From NCBI GenBank assembly GCA_934500705.1, contig CAKSTI010000009.1:1-64000 (forward strand): a stretch of 64,000 nt of DNA, written 5' to 3'. Position 1 is the stretch's first letter, and every line of letters starts with the position of its first letter. Shown here in pieces: positions 51,683 to 61,564 of this stretch. The notes under the pieces were generated by a model that worked only from the letters and a program-made list of their open reading frames with translations, had not been told where the DNA came from and made no database searches. The DNA is from an uncultured Clostridia bacterium (GTDB taxonomy: Bacteria; Bacillota; Clostridia; UMGS1810). Made by a program: the position numbers and the translations under genes.

Positions 51683-52051
51683 ATGTCTACAATAATTATC
51701 TGTGCCGTTTTGGCACTTATCTGCATTTATGCCGTAATAAGCTACACAAAGCGACTCAAAAACGGTTGCTGCGGAAGCGGCGGTGAAAACAAGATTAAAC
51801 CGGCAGATGCCGACCTTTCGCATTATCCGTTTGAATATACCGTTGACATCGGCGGTATGACGTGTTCTCACTGCAAAATGCGTGTGGAAAATGCCTTCAA
51901 CGCCACAGGCGAATTTGTAGCGAAGGTCAACCTCAAAAGCAAATGCGCCGACGTGCGGTCAAAAAATGAGGCGGACGAAAGACGCATTGCACAAATCGTT
52001 GAGCGTGCCGGCTATGAATTTGAGGGAATGGAAAAAAGGCAGCGGGGGTAA
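51683..52051 (+). CDS. Membrane-anchored heavy-metal-associated domain protein (FeoB-associated type)
   Basis: 122 residues. An N-terminal transmembrane helix (3-20) followed by KRLKNGCCGSGG, as in FeoB-associated Cys-rich membrane proteins, then an HMA domain (about 50-118) with the metal site GMTCSHC (Cys61, Cys64). Fusion of these two parts is not the usual form. It would hold Cu or another soft metal, or assist iron uptake at the membrane. No feoAB or copper ATPase gene is nearby. AAAGGAGC upstream. Confidence 0.85.
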   Translation: MSTIIICAVLALICIYAVISYTKRLKNGCCGSGGENKIKPADADLSHYPFEYTVDIGGMTCSHCKMRVENAFNATGEFVAKVNLKSKCADVRSKNEADERRIAQIVERAGYEFEGMEKRQRG

Positions 52052-52061
52052 TCCGCTGCCT
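52031..52061 (-). terminator. Terminator of the exopolysaccharide operon
   Basis: On the minus strand: AGGCAGCGG/CCGCTGCCT stem with a 7-nt loop, followed by TTTTTT. It overlaps the 3' end of the convergent HMA gene. Confidence 0.85.
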
Positions 52062-52074
52062 AATTCATAAAGTA

Positions 52075-53307
52075 TCAGTCACGTCTGAAAATGTCACGTG
52101 TGTATACTTTTTCCGAAACGTCGTCAAGAGATTTATCATAACGGTTGGCGATTATTGAATTGCTGATTTTTTTGAATTTGTCTAAGTCGTTTACAATTCG
52201 GCTGCCGAAAAATGTTTCGCCGTCCGTCAGTGTCGGTTCGTATATAACAACCTCTGCGCCTTTTGCCTTTATTCGTTTCATCACGCCTTGAATACTGCTC
52301 TGGCGGAAGTTGTCCGAGTTGCTTTTCATTGTAAGACGGTACACGCCTACGGTAATCGGTTTTTCCATAGCTTCTTCATAGCTGCTGTTTGCGCTGTAAC
52401 CGCCGGCGATTTCAAGCACTCTGTCTGCTATGAAATCCTTTCTGGTTCTGTTGCTTTCAACAATAGCTTCAATGAGGTTTTCGGGAACATCTTTGTAATT
52501 TGCCAAAAGTTGCTTTGTGTCCTTCGGCAGACAGTATCCGCCATATCCGAATGACGGATTGTTGTAATGATTTCCGATGCGTGGGTCAAGACCTACTCCT
52601 TCTATTATTTGTTTTGTATCAAGACCTCTTACCTCAGCATATGTGTCAAGCTCGTTGAAATAAGCCACCCTAAGCGCAAGGTATGTATTTGAAAAAAGTT
52701 TAACCGCCTCTGCCTCGGTAAATCCCATATAAAGTGTGGGAATGTCTGTTTTAACGGCGCCGTCCTGCAAAAGTTTTGCAAATGTTTGTGCGGCGTTAAA
52801 ACAGTCGGTGTCGCCCTCATCTGTGCCGACAATTATGCGGCTGGGGTAGAGGTTGTCATAGAGTGCCTTGCTCTCACGCAGAAATTCCGGGCTGAAAAGA
52901 ATGTTATTTGTGTTGTATTTTTTACGAATATGTGTTGTATATCCAACTGGGACGGTGGATTTTATAACCATATATGCGTTTGGATTTACGCTGATTATAA
53001 GCTCGATTACGCTCTCAACCGCAGATGTGTCAAAGTAATCCTTCTTTGGGTCATAATTGGTCGGTGCGGCGATGATTACAAATTCAGCATCTTTGTATGC
53101 CGCCTCCCCGTCAAGCGTTGCAGTCAGATTGAGAGGTTTATCCTTTAAATATTCCTCGATTTCTTTGTCCTGAATAGGGGATATGCGTTTGTTTATCATA
53201 TCTACCTTTTCCGGAATAATGTCCACTGCGGTAACCTCGTTGTGCTGTGATAGGAGCACCGCTATCGAAAGTCCCACATATCCTGTTCCTGCTACTGCTA
53301 TTTTCAT
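52075..53307 (-). CDS. ugd: UDP-glucose 6-dehydrogenase
   Basis: 410 residues. Rossmann motif [12 protein letters not shown], then [28 protein letters not shown] (catalytic Glu region), and the active-site Cys in [12 protein letters not shown] near residue 258; the C-terminal domain ends with the YEPTL segment. It oxidises UDP-glucose (or a close UDP-sugar) to the uronic acid. Short form, like the enterobacterial Ugd. GGAG at 8 nt supports ATG 53307. Last gene of the polysaccharide cluster; its product would supply the substrate for the C5-epimerase-like step. Confidence 0.9.
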   Translation of the reverse strand: MKIAVAGTGYVGLSIAVLLSQHNEVTAVDIIPEKVDMINKRISPIQDKEIEEYLKDKPLNLTATLDGEAAYKDAEFVIIAAPTNYDPKKDYFDTSAVESVIELIISVNPNAYMVIKSTVPVGYTTHIRKKYNTNNILFSPEFLRESKALYDNLYPSRIIVGTDEGDTDCFNAAQTFAKLLQDGAVKTDIPTLYMGFTEAEAVKLFSNTYLALRVAYFNELDTYAEVRGLDTKQIIEGVGLDPRIGNHYNNPSFGYGGYCLPKDTKQLLANYKDVPENLIEAIVESNRTRKDFIADRVLEIAGGYSANSSYEEAMEKPITVGVYRLTMKSNSDNFRQSSIQGVMKRIKAKGAEVVIYEPTLTDGETFFGSRIVNDLDKFKKISNSIIANRYDKSLDDVSEKVYTRDIFRRD

Positions 53308-53319
53308 TTTTGTCACTCC

Positions 53320-54492
53320 TTAATTTGTGTGTTTTAGTCCGACGTATTCAAGTGACTTTTTGCGTTTTGTAATTTTGTCGCTCGAAATAAATTTTTCTTC
53401 TTCAATGTATTTACTAAGTGTTTGGCGCTTGTTAACGGCAATGTCTATAAGCCTTAAAACCCACGTTATGGGGAGCGCTATCGGAATTTTATTTAATATG
53501 GGGTACTTAACCGCCATTGCCTTGTACGGCAGAAATATATATTTTAAATTCCGTTTGAATTTAAGGGAGAACCCTGTACCCGTTTCCTCTTTGGCTATAA
53601 AGTCGGAGAGAACTTGATTTTCAAGTGTTCCGAAACTTCCGCCGCTCAGGATTTCGTTGCTTATGTATTCGCTCATTTCGTCAAACTCTTTGCCGTCAAA
53701 CCAGCAAAGTGCGGTGTTCCACACGTTTTCAAAAAATTCCAAAAGGTTCATTTGCCTTAAATGCTCTTTAACATATTGCATATCTATATCGGGATTTGCA
53801 CGGTGGAATACCCACAAATCCGTGAGGTGTCTTATACCTATACCGGACAACTTGTAGTGTTTTGTAAAGTGAGCAAAAAGGTATATAAACTCGTCCTCCG
53901 GCGAAAAGGTATACTCACTTCCGTTTCCCGTGGGGTGCATAAGCGACCAGGAGTTTTTGTAATGCTCGTCAACTTCCGGATATACGTCACGGTATTCACC
54001 AAAAAGCGACTTGTGCAGTTCAACATACAAATTGTCGCAAATCCACGCAAAGTCGTGCGCCCCCTCGCCTTTTTCGCAGTATCCGAGAGCAAGCATAATC
54101 TCACGTATTTTTTCGTACTGCTCCGTTTTAATTAATATATCCGCATCGCCCATTGAGCGCATATCCGTTGACGGGTACAGATATTTAAGACGACTGCCTT
54201 TTAGCAGTGCATAGTCAATCCCGTTCTTTTGAAAAGCGTCACTGATTTTTGCGATTTCCCGTTTCTGCGCCTCATCAATTAAGATGTTTTGGTATACAAG
54301 CGCAAATATGCTGTCTGCTTCGGCGGATTGTGTTTCGGAATTTTTCAAGCCGTAGTAGAGCATATTTACAGTGTTTTGTGAAACAGCGAGGTTTAAAGTA
54401 GTGCTGAAATCACAGTGAAATTTTTCGTAACAAATCGTTGGGGTGACAATAGAATATTTAATTATTTTGATTATTGCTCCATTTTTAATCAT
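53320..54492 (-). CDS. Nucleotidyltransferase-family protein (NTP_transf_5 type)
   Basis: About 390 residues. The core DYALLKGSRLKYLYPSTDMRSMGDADILI has the Gly-Ser and the Asp-x-Asp pair typical of this minimal nucleotidyltransferase group, followed by a long helical part. Such genes are frequent in polysaccharide clusters, with unknown role. The start is uncertain: ATG 54507 directly abuts AGGAG, ATG 54492 is 15 nt away; I chose the latter. 12 nt before ugd. Confidence 0.8.
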   Translation of the reverse strand: MIKNGAIIKIIKYSIVTPTICYEKFHCDFSTTLNLAVSQNTVNMLYYGLKNSETQSAEADSIFALVYQNILIDEAQKREIAKISDAFQKNGIDYALLKGSRLKYLYPSTDMRSMGDADILIKTEQYEKIREIMLALGYCEKGEGAHDFAWICDNLYVELHKSLFGEYRDVYPEVDEHYKNSWSLMHPTGNGSEYTFSPEDEFIYLFAHFTKHYKLSGIGIRHLTDLWVFHRANPDIDMQYVKEHLRQMNLLEFFENVWNTALCWFDGKEFDEMSEYISNEILSGGSFGTLENQVLSDFIAKEETGTGFSLKFKRNLKYIFLPYKAMAVKYPILNKIPIALPITWVLRLIDIAVNKRQTLSKYIEEEKFISSDKITKRKKSLEYVGLKHTN

Positions 54493-54522
54493 AAATTGCG
54501 GGGGCATCTCCTGTTAAAACAT

Positions 54523-56052
54523 TCAATTATGTATCTTGAATATATTTTTAAGATATTTTATTACTGCGGCATATTCTGTGGTTTTTTTATAAAATATTGA
54601 AATTGCCAATATATTAATCAGTATTGCGAATATAAAACCTACAACGAGTGATATTAGAGCATTGGCATTTATTAAATTTTCAATAAAACTACCGCAAATG
54701 CAACACAAGATAATAGTAAAAGTATATATGTTATATTTTAAATAGTACGGTTTTACACTACCTTGAAAAACAATGTTAAAAACTAATTTGGGGTCGTACC
54801 AAACCTGAGTTAACATTCTTGACAAGACGGTACCCAAGAGCACACCTAATAAGCCCAAATAGCGCACGGCTATTATCGATATGATTAGGTTAAGAATGGC
54901 TGTAACCAAAGGTCGTAATCTACCTTTGTGAAATATTCCGTTAGCCATTCTAAATATGTCAACTGCCATATACATAATTGTTATATATAAATTTGCACAT
55001 AGCAACAAAACAATGCCGGTTGACAGCACATATTGCTTACCCCAAATTATTTCAATAAAAGGATTAGTACACAACCACAACCCGGTTATAACTATGCTTG
55101 AAAAGGAAAAGCACAAAAAATTTATTGTTTCAAATACGTCTTGTTGCTCTTTCTGCGTTTTTAGGATTGCTAAATTACCGACAGATGCTGTTAATGCAGA
55201 TATAATTTGATACGCAATGTTATTGATTGCATTGAAAATCAAGTTATAATTTGATATGTATGTAACAGTTGAAATATCAATGGCATTTGATATGATTAGG
55301 CTATCAGTGCTATTTAATACAATACCATTAATTTTATATATGAAAACATCTTTTACATTTTTGAATAAACTTTTAAAATCATTTCGATGAATTTTAACGT
55401 TTTTAGGTGGCACTGCACCGTTTAACTCACGGTTAGCTAATATGGATATTACCAAATTTGTTATTAGTATGCTGACAATTTCAATGTATAAATAAACCAT
55501 AAAATTTTTGCTGATTATTAGGAGAAAGACGTCCAAAATAGTCTTTGCAAGCACTATGGCGCTTTCGGTAGCGGTTACAACATACTGTTTTTGTTTTGCA
55601 ATGATTAGCGTGGATTTGTATATAAGCAGATATGATAAAGATGTTTTTATAACATATAGCAAATATATTTCCGTAATACTTTCTTTTATATCCGGAACAT
55701 TTTTAACAAAATACCCTATAAAAGGCGTGAATGCCAATCCAATCAATAAGACAGACACACTAATGATCCGATAAATGTACTTACACAATTTCATTAGTTG
55801 TGCAATTCGCAGATCATCACCTTGTGCGACCGGCTTATAGAAAGCATAGCTTATGGCTGCGCCGATTCCAAGCTCGGTAAATGACAGAATATTTAAAATA
55901 TCCGTAAACAGTGTAGAAACGCCCGTATATTGTTCACCAAAGTATTTTAAAAAAATGGTTCGGATAACAAAGGCGCATATCATAGTACACATACGTGCGG
56001 CCAAGTTTACAGTAGCATTTCTTATTGTATTTATTGTTCTTGAATTATCCAT
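54523..56052 (-). CDS. Polysaccharide flippase (Wzx/MATE-like)
   Basis: 509 residues with about 12-14 transmembrane helices. The start NTIRNATVNLAARMCTMICAFVIRTIFLKYFGEQYTGVSTLF is the typical first part of Wzx/oligosaccharide flippases of Gram-positive capsule clusters. It would flip the undecaprenyl-linked repeat unit. Clearly AT-rich compared with the flanking core genes, which points to acquisition by transfer. Confidence 0.88.
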   Translation of the reverse strand: MDNSRTINTIRNATVNLAARMCTMICAFVIRTIFLKYFGEQYTGVSTLFTDILNILSFTELGIGAAISYAFYKPVAQGDDLRIAQLMKLCKYIYRIISVSVLLIGLAFTPFIGYFVKNVPDIKESITEIYLLYVIKTSLSYLLIYKSTLIIAKQKQYVVTATESAIVLAKTILDVFLLIISKNFMVYLYIEIVSILITNLVISILANRELNGAVPPKNVKIHRNDFKSLFKNVKDVFIYKINGIVLNSTDSLIISNAIDISTVTYISNYNLIFNAINNIAYQIISALTASVGNLAILKTQKEQQDVFETINFLCFSFSSIVITGLWLCTNPFIEIIWGKQYVLSTGIVLLLCANLYITIMYMAVDIFRMANGIFHKGRLRPLVTAILNLIISIIAVRYLGLLGVLLGTVLSRMLTQVWYDPKLVFNIVFQGSVKPYYLKYNIYTFTIILCCICGSFIENLINANALISLVVGFIFAILINILAISIFYKKTTEYAAVIKYLKNIFKIHN

Positions 56053-56061
56053 ATTTTCCTC

Positions 56062-57234
56062 TTAATAATCAATTTTAAAATTGTCAATCTCGTTTATAAA
56101 GTTTGCAAAGTTAAGTCGTTCTTTTTTTACGGAATTCTCGATAGAACTTGTATACTTTCCATCTAAGGCACAGTCACAAATCTGAATAATCTTGTCGAAT
56201 TGTCCGTCATCAGCATCAGATTTTTCAAAGAATAGTTCTTCAAGTTTGAGGCGTGTGCAAAACAAGTCTTTGAGTTTGCCCTCATAAAAGTCAGTCGTGT
56301 AATTTGAGTAGTCGATTGCCACTGCCGGAACGCCTTGAACAACACTCAATAAACTGCCGTGAAAATAACTTGTAATGACCAATTCGGAATGACCGATTAC
56401 ATTTGCCCATTCAAATGGTGTCAAATCATATAGATAACAGTCGGCATATCGAGATGGTTTAAAAAGGGTTATAATTGTATATTCATTTTTGTATCTCTCA
56501 TATACAGTTTTTATGAGCGTGCTGTCTGGTATCATTATAATAATATACTTTTTGTTCAAATCTATTTTATACCTTCGTCTGATTCTATGCTTGTAATCGT
56601 TGCCTAAATCTCTTATTTTTTCTATGTTAATAAACAAGGTGGGGTCGCAACAATGAATTGGAGCAACATCACTTGCACACATTTTTACAAACTTCTCGGT
56701 GCAGGCATCTCTAACTCCAATAAATTTTGCGGATTTAAAAAATCTACCGCAACATATTAGTCGTTCCTTTTCTTCATTTAAGTAATTCAAACCGTGAACA
56801 GAGGCGGCATATGTCATAATCTTGCAATTTTTAAAATTATGATTAGGAATAAATGCTGTCGGATAACCATTCTGATTCCAATTAAATACCGCATCACTTC
56901 CAATTATGAGAACATCATATGTTGCATCAATCCATTCATAGAGTTCTTTTAAATTGTTCGTACAAAACCTTTTCTTTGATAGAGAAAGGAATGAAAGGGA
57001 CTTTTTAAAGGTTTCTATTTTTGCAAGTTCATTAAAAAAACCTATAACTCCGTGGTGTTTAAATTCTCTTAATAAATTGATGTATATTTTTTTTCTTTCC
57101 ATAGGAGCAATATAGTCAATAATCTCACATTTGACATCATCTCTTGAATTTAACGCTTCACACAGCGAAAAAGACTGTAAATATGCTCCATAGTTGATAG
57201 GTCTGTGAAAAGTTAAAATTCCAATGTTATACAC
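56062..57234 (-). CDS. Polysaccharide pyruvyltransferase family protein
   Basis: 390 residues. NIGILTFHRPINYGAYLQSFSL near the start, IIGSDAVFNWNQ, GVRDACTEKFV, CDPTLF and VITSYFHGSLLSVVQGVPAVAIDYS follow the pattern of the PssM/CsaB-type pyruvyltransferases, which add pyruvate ketals to sugars. GGGAGGAA places the start at GTG 57234; an earlier GTG (57261) would run through the ribosome binding site. AT-rich. Confidence 0.85.
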   Translation of the reverse strand: MYNIGILTFHRPINYGAYLQSFSLCEALNSRDDVKCEIIDYIAPMERKKIYINLLREFKHHGVIGFFNELAKIETFKKSLSFLSLSKKRFCTNNLKELYEWIDATYDVLIIGSDAVFNWNQNGYPTAFIPNHNFKNCKIMTYAASVHGLNYLNEEKERLICCGRFFKSAKFIGVRDACTEKFVKMCASDVAPIHCCDPTLFINIEKIRDLGNDYKHRIRRRYKIDLNKKYIIIMIPDSTLIKTVYERYKNEYTIITLFKPSRYADCYLYDLTPFEWANVIGHSELVITSYFHGSLLSVVQGVPAVAIDYSNYTTDFYEGKLKDLFCTRLKLEELFFEKSDADDGQFDKIIQICDCALDGKYTSSIENSVKKERLNFANFINEIDNFKIDY

Positions 57235-57283
57235 TAAATATTCCTCCCTTGCTTTAATCACATTTTGCTATACTTCTAACTTG

Positions 57284-58531
57284 CTAAGTGCACGCACGTT
57301 TTGGTAATATGCACGCTGTAAGCATATAGAAGAAATACCAATTAAACCATTGCAGGTCTGTGGCAAATATTATCATCGTTATCAAAAAGAATACTTTATT
57401 GTACGTGGGAATTCGCTTATGTAGGCTAATAAGGCAAACTATAAAACAACAAATTCCGAGTATTCCGTGATTTAATGTTAGTGTAACAAAGACATTACTA
57501 TACGATATAACATTAAAATAGCTTGAATATTGCGCTGTGCCAACTCCGAATAGTTTCTGCCACAGCTGATAATCAGGGAACTTGTCAATATTACCTAAAA
57601 TTCGTATTTGAGCGGAATTTGAGCGTTCCCTGTTCAGGTCTGCCTCAATGTTCGTGGTTCTGCGCTGTATGTATAAAAACGTTGAGCGGACGGACTCACT
57701 GTGCATTATTAAAAGTATGAGTAAGACAGTCGCAATAACTACAAATAGCATCAACCGCTTAATTGTTTTATCGCTTATTCCTAATTTTTTACCAAAAACC
57801 ATTAGATATATGGTAACAATCAGACAACCGAAAACCGCTATCATTGACGATGACATAAACAACACAGCAGCAAACAGCAGTGCTTTATACAATTTGTTGC
57901 CCATAATTGCATTGGCAAGGGCAACAAGGAAGTAAATACCTACGTATGATGATTCTTGAAATATTCCGCACGGACGTATGTCCCCTGTATTCCTGTCGAT
58001 ATAACCTGACCAAGTGTCATACTTACCGAGTGGCAATCCGGGTAACCTGCCATCCCAAGCACGTATTCCAATATTGCCTGCAATAAACTGCCAAATAACT
58101 ACAATGGCGGCAAACAAGGCAATATATTCTACATACACAAAGAATTTGTTGCGTTCGGTTCCCTGCCACAAAATATTTATAGCTATTGCATAAAATGACC
58201 AAAGAAATATACATTTAAAAGAGAGCAAATAATCCAACTGTTTGTCAATGCCTATAATTGCAAGTATTGTAAATATTAAAAATATCAAACACCAAGCTAA
58301 TAAAAATCCATACCGCAAGTTGAATTTTTTGCTTTTTCCCAAGAGCATTACACACAAGAACAAGATTAAAAAATCATTTGCACGAATCGTAAACCCTGTT
58401 CCGATTGATGCTATAATATACGGATCCATAACAGGGGCTATGGCAAGAAATAATGCGACTAACCCCGGAACAGAAAAAACCGGATTTTTATTATATTTAT
58501 TTTTATCTTTTGTCTTCGGAACAGGCTGCAT
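57284..58531 (-). CDS. Polysaccharide polymerase (Wzy/O-antigen-ligase-like)
   Basis: 415 residues with about ten to twelve transmembrane helices and one large extracytoplasmic loop (about 160-200, with RLPGLPLGKYDTWSGYIDRNTGDIRPCGIFQESSYVG). Topology and position between pyruvyltransferase and glycosyltransferase genes indicate the Wzy polymerase, though such proteins have little sequence conservation. AT-rich. Confidence 0.8.
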   Translation of the reverse strand: MQPVPKTKDKNKYNKNPVFSVPGLVALFLAIAPVMDPYIIASIGTGFTIRANDFLILFLCVMLLGKSKKFNLRYGFLLAWCLIFLIFTILAIIGIDKQLDYLLSFKCIFLWSFYAIAINILWQGTERNKFFVYVEYIALFAAIVVIWQFIAGNIGIRAWDGRLPGLPLGKYDTWSGYIDRNTGDIRPCGIFQESSYVGIYFLVALANAIMGNKLYKALLFAAVLFMSSSMIAVFGCLIVTIYLMVFGKKLGISDKTIKRLMLFVVIATVLLILLIMHSESVRSTFLYIQRRTTNIEADLNRERSNSAQIRILGNIDKFPDYQLWQKLFGVGTAQYSSYFNVISYSNVFVTLTLNHGILGICCFIVCLISLHKRIPTYNKVFFLITMIIFATDLQWFNWYFFYMLTACILPKRACT

Positions 58532-58562
58532 TTTTCCATACTCCCATTTAAAAATTTTTAAA

Positions 58563-59570
58563 TCACTTTAAGCAATTCATAATGTTTAATATCCAGTTTT
58601 TTGATTGCTGAACATAGTGCTCAACAGAGTAATATGTTTTAAAAATTTCTATATATTCATTGTAGATATCCTCGCAATTAATGTCACGTTTGCACAGTTC
58701 AATTAAATGGCAAGGAATTTCTGAGATATTATAAACCGGTACCGTATACTTCATACTCTCAGAAATTTCGTTAAAGTCTTTTAGGCAAGCACTGTATATC
58801 GGGATTACCCCAGCTGAAAGATACGATGAGAGTTTTGTTGGTGTTGCGACTCTGTTCACGTCAATATTTTCACGGAGTATAAATCCAAATTTTACTTTTT
58901 TCAAACGAGAATTCAATTCTGTTACTGATACAAAATCAACTTGGTAATTTTTGATTCCAAGTTTTTCCAATATGTTTGTTGCCTTTTCCTTTTCGGGGGT
59001 GTATACAAATAACTTAGTGTTATCAAGCAGGGTTTCCAGTTTCATATAAAATTTGAGTGTCTGTTCAAAATATTGCCACTTACTTAGAGAACCTACATAA
59101 CAAAAAGTATTTTGGCTGTATTTGTTGTCTTCATAAAATGCCGATTTATTTATGACGTCATTAAAACAAGGCATAACAAAAGCCTTTTCTTTTAGTGATA
59201 TGTTGAATTTATGTTCAATAAAATTCAACATATAATCGGAAACAAAAATAACCCCAACTGCGTGTTTCATAGCAAACTTTGACAGAATATTGAGCATATG
59301 ACATTTGAACTTACTACCGTGTTTTAGGTAACTTTCTTCGGGTTCGAGTCCCTGAACCCAAAATACTATATTTCTAAAACCTTTAAAATATAATTTGACA
59401 AAATCCAAAACGATTGAAACGACAATAATGTCATTTTTATTGCACTTGCATATATCTGTCATATTCAAAAATTCATATTTTTCATTTGTATTTTGTTCAA
59501 ACATTTTTCCGACAACATCTAAATAGAAGTCTGTCACGTTACTGTTAAGGTTTTTTAAAATATGTATCAT
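58563..59570 (-). CDS. Glycosyltransferase, GT4-like
   Basis: 335 residues. GT-B fold signs: VFWVQGLEPEESYLKHG, VGVIFVSDYML, and in the C-terminal half FCYVGSLSKWQ, VFVYTPEKE and KLSSYLSAGVIPIYS. No exact family is fixed; the EX7E motif is not clear. Probably adds one sugar to the repeat unit. AT-rich, between wzy-like and C5-epimerase-like genes. Confidence 0.75.
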   Translation of the reverse strand: MIHILKNLNSNVTDFYLDVVGKMFEQNTNEKYEFLNMTDICKCNKNDIIVVSIVLDFVKLYFKGFRNIVFWVQGLEPEESYLKHGSKFKCHMLNILSKFAMKHAVGVIFVSDYMLNFIEHKFNISLKEKAFVMPCFNDVINKSAFYEDNKYSQNTFCYVGSLSKWQYFEQTLKFYMKLETLLDNTKLFVYTPEKEKATNILEKLGIKNYQVDFVSVTELNSRLKKVKFGFILRENIDVNRVATPTKLSSYLSAGVIPIYSACLKDFNEISESMKYTVPVYNISEIPCHLIELCKRDINCEDIYNEYIEIFKTYYSVEHYVQQSKNWILNIMNCLK

Positions 59571-59585
59571 CTTTAAACGTTCCTT

Positions 59586-60515
59586 TCATTTTACTAAGGC
59601 GATTTCGTTGTCAATTTTAGAAAGTTTTTGAATTGCCTTCACTGCAAACGCCATTTTGGGCTTAACGGCAGATGACTGATATTTTTTCCATTTTTCGCAA
59701 AAATCTTTGAATTCTGCTATGCCAAAAAGTTTATACATAACTTTGAGCTGTTCGATGTGTAGGTCGTGATAGAAAGGACTTGCTATATGTCCGTTTAAAT
59801 CATAATTACTCCAATATCCTCTATCGTACCTTGCAAGCAGATTTGCTACGGTTTTTACCGATATATCCAATGTTGCCTTTAATTTTTCATCATCTGTTAA
59901 AATACATATTTCATATAATCCCCAAACTGAAAATATCATACCATTCAAAACGGTCAGTACCTTTGCAGACTCCTCAAATGTGATATAGCTACCCTTGTAA
60001 TATGCAGTTCCGCCATTTTCTACCGGCAATAGCATAAAATTTATAGCTTTTTTCGCTGACTGAATATACTGCTCATCGCCGCATAGTGTGTACGCCCTGC
60101 ACAAGAGAGATACTCCCTCTGACTGCGCCATTGACGAAAACGGTTTATCCGGCATAAGCCAGTGGAAAGCACGCCAAGAACCGTCAGCATTTTGATTTTC
60201 CAGAGACCACCTAACAACGTTCATAAATTTCTCTATATATTTGTTATCTCCGGTTTCCAAATACATATCATATGCACCCAAACCGTATTGGAATATGGTT
60301 ATTGGGAAATATACATTATCCCCGTTGCTTGTAACGTTATAGGGCACTCCGTTTTTGTCCACAAGTGTCCCGGTGACTTTGTGTCGCAAATCACTGTAAT
60401 ATCCTGCGATTTCACCTTTTTTGTAAAACATTCCTTCGCATTGACGCATATGAAAAACACTTTTACCACTAATCATATCAATCCAACGCTTAATTATTTT
60501 TATTCTCCCGGGCAT
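59586..60515 (-). CDS. D-glucuronyl C5-epimerase-like protein
   Basis: 309 residues. An (alpha/alpha)-barrel with the GLCE C-terminal domain features: YFPITIFQYGLGAYD (69-83), SSMAQSEGVSLLCRAY (127-142), VLNGMIFSVWGLY, and RGYWSNYDL...FYHDLHIEQLKVMY near the end. The two Tyr of NYDL (Tyr238) and FYHDLHIEQL (Tyr249) match the catalytic pair known from animal GLCE (YDL and WDYHTTHINQL). The animal enzyme converts D-glucuronate to L-iduronate within heparan precursors. There is no signal peptide, so it may act on lipid-linked units in the cytoplasm. Neighbouring ugd makes UDP-glucuronate. The substrate is inferred. Confidence 0.78.
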   Translation of the reverse strand: MPGRIKIIKRWIDMISGKSVFHMRQCEGMFYKKGEIAGYYSDLRHKVTGTLVDKNGVPYNVTSNGDNVYFPITIFQYGLGAYDMYLETGDNKYIEKFMNVVRWSLENQNADGSWRAFHWLMPDKPFSSMAQSEGVSLLCRAYTLCGDEQYIQSAKKAINFMLLPVENGGTAYYKGSYITFEESAKVLTVLNGMIFSVWGLYEICILTDDEKLKATLDISVKTVANLLARYDRGYWSNYDLNGHIASPFYHDLHIEQLKVMYKLFGIAEFKDFCEKWKKYQSSAVKPKMAFAVKAIQKLSKIDNEIALVK

Positions 60516-60530
60516 TGTGTGCTACTCCTG

Positions 60531-61559
60531 TCATTGCAAATTATTGGTTAAAATCGTCAAAACATTGTTCGGCAAAAATCTATGTGCCGCAAGAAGGCAG
60601 TTGACTTTTAGGCTATTCCAAGCAATGCTTTCTTTATGTATGCCAAGCAAAGAAACGGGCAAATTATTATATATGATTCCGGTAACGTTATTGTCAACCA
60701 CTTCGCTATTATACTTCCAATCACTTGCCAAAACCGGTACACCGGCCGCATATGCATCTATAATTGTGCCAGCAAATCCCTCACCGTCATAGTAGGTAGG
60801 AAACAGAAGTGCAAAATAATTTTTTAACACTTCCACGCTTTTATCATATGGCACAAGACCGCCGTATTTAACATAATCGGGAAACGACTCGGAAAGTTTG
60901 GTAAACCATTCCTTTTGATTTTCGTCAATTTGACCGTATATATCGAGACAAAATGCGATTTTGCCCAAGTCGCTGTTTACGGTTTTAACAGCATTGACGG
61001 CGTCTTCAATTCCTTTTTCCTTCATTACTCTTGAAAATGTGCAGAGTTTAAGCGGTTCATCAACCGGGTATACAAGTTCATCTTCACTCAAAATATTGAG
61101 TTCCTTGCAATTAGGCATAACAAAAATGTTATCAAAACCAATTTTTTCGAGAGATTGTTTCATTGCATTGGTTTCAACGTATATTGCATCAAACTTTTTC
61201 AAACATTTAGTTAGAGTGGGCTTGTTTTGTATAAACTCTGCCAACCAACCGCCGATTACTATATAGTGAAGTTTTGATTTGGAAAAAGTTTTAAACAGAC
61301 ACAGCAACGGCGCAAAAAATTTCAAGCCGTTTTGAGCAGGTAGCATTATAACGTTTTTGCAACTCAGCATTGCATTAAAAGTGCGAAATATGGTGGAAAG
61401 AAGTCTGCTCTTTCCTCTGCACGTATCTATTTTTACAACTTCATCATCTCCAAACTGCGTTTCAAGCTCCGTAGTGATGATTTTGGTTTTTATAGTTTGA
61501 CCGTTTAGCAATTCGTTATTAAATGAAAAGTGACCTATGACACACAGCTTTTTTTTCAT
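60531..61559 (-). CDS. Glycosyltransferase family 4
   Basis: 342 residues, GT-B fold. N-terminal KKLCVIGHFSFNNELLNGQTIKT, then KLCTFSRVMKEKGIEDAVNA and the donor-binding YDGEGFAGTIIDAYAAGVPVLASDW with the EX7E pair (retaining enzymes). Probable role: a repeat-unit glycosyltransferase. 15 nt from the C5-epimerase-like gene. Confidence 0.88.
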   Translation of the reverse strand: MKKKLCVIGHFSFNNELLNGQTIKTKIITTELETQFGDDEVVKIDTCRGKSRLLSTIFRTFNAMLSCKNVIMLPAQNGLKFFAPLLCLFKTFSKSKLHYIVIGGWLAEFIQNKPTLTKCLKKFDAIYVETNAMKQSLEKIGFDNIFVMPNCKELNILSEDELVYPVDEPLKLCTFSRVMKEKGIEDAVNAVKTVNSDLGKIAFCLDIYGQIDENQKEWFTKLSESFPDYVKYGGLVPYDKSVEVLKNYFALLFPTYYDGEGFAGTIIDAYAAGVPVLASDWKYNSEVVDNNVTGIIYNNLPVSLLGIHKESIAWNSLKVNCLLAAHRFLPNNVLTILTNNLQ

Positions 61560-61564
61560 AAAAC

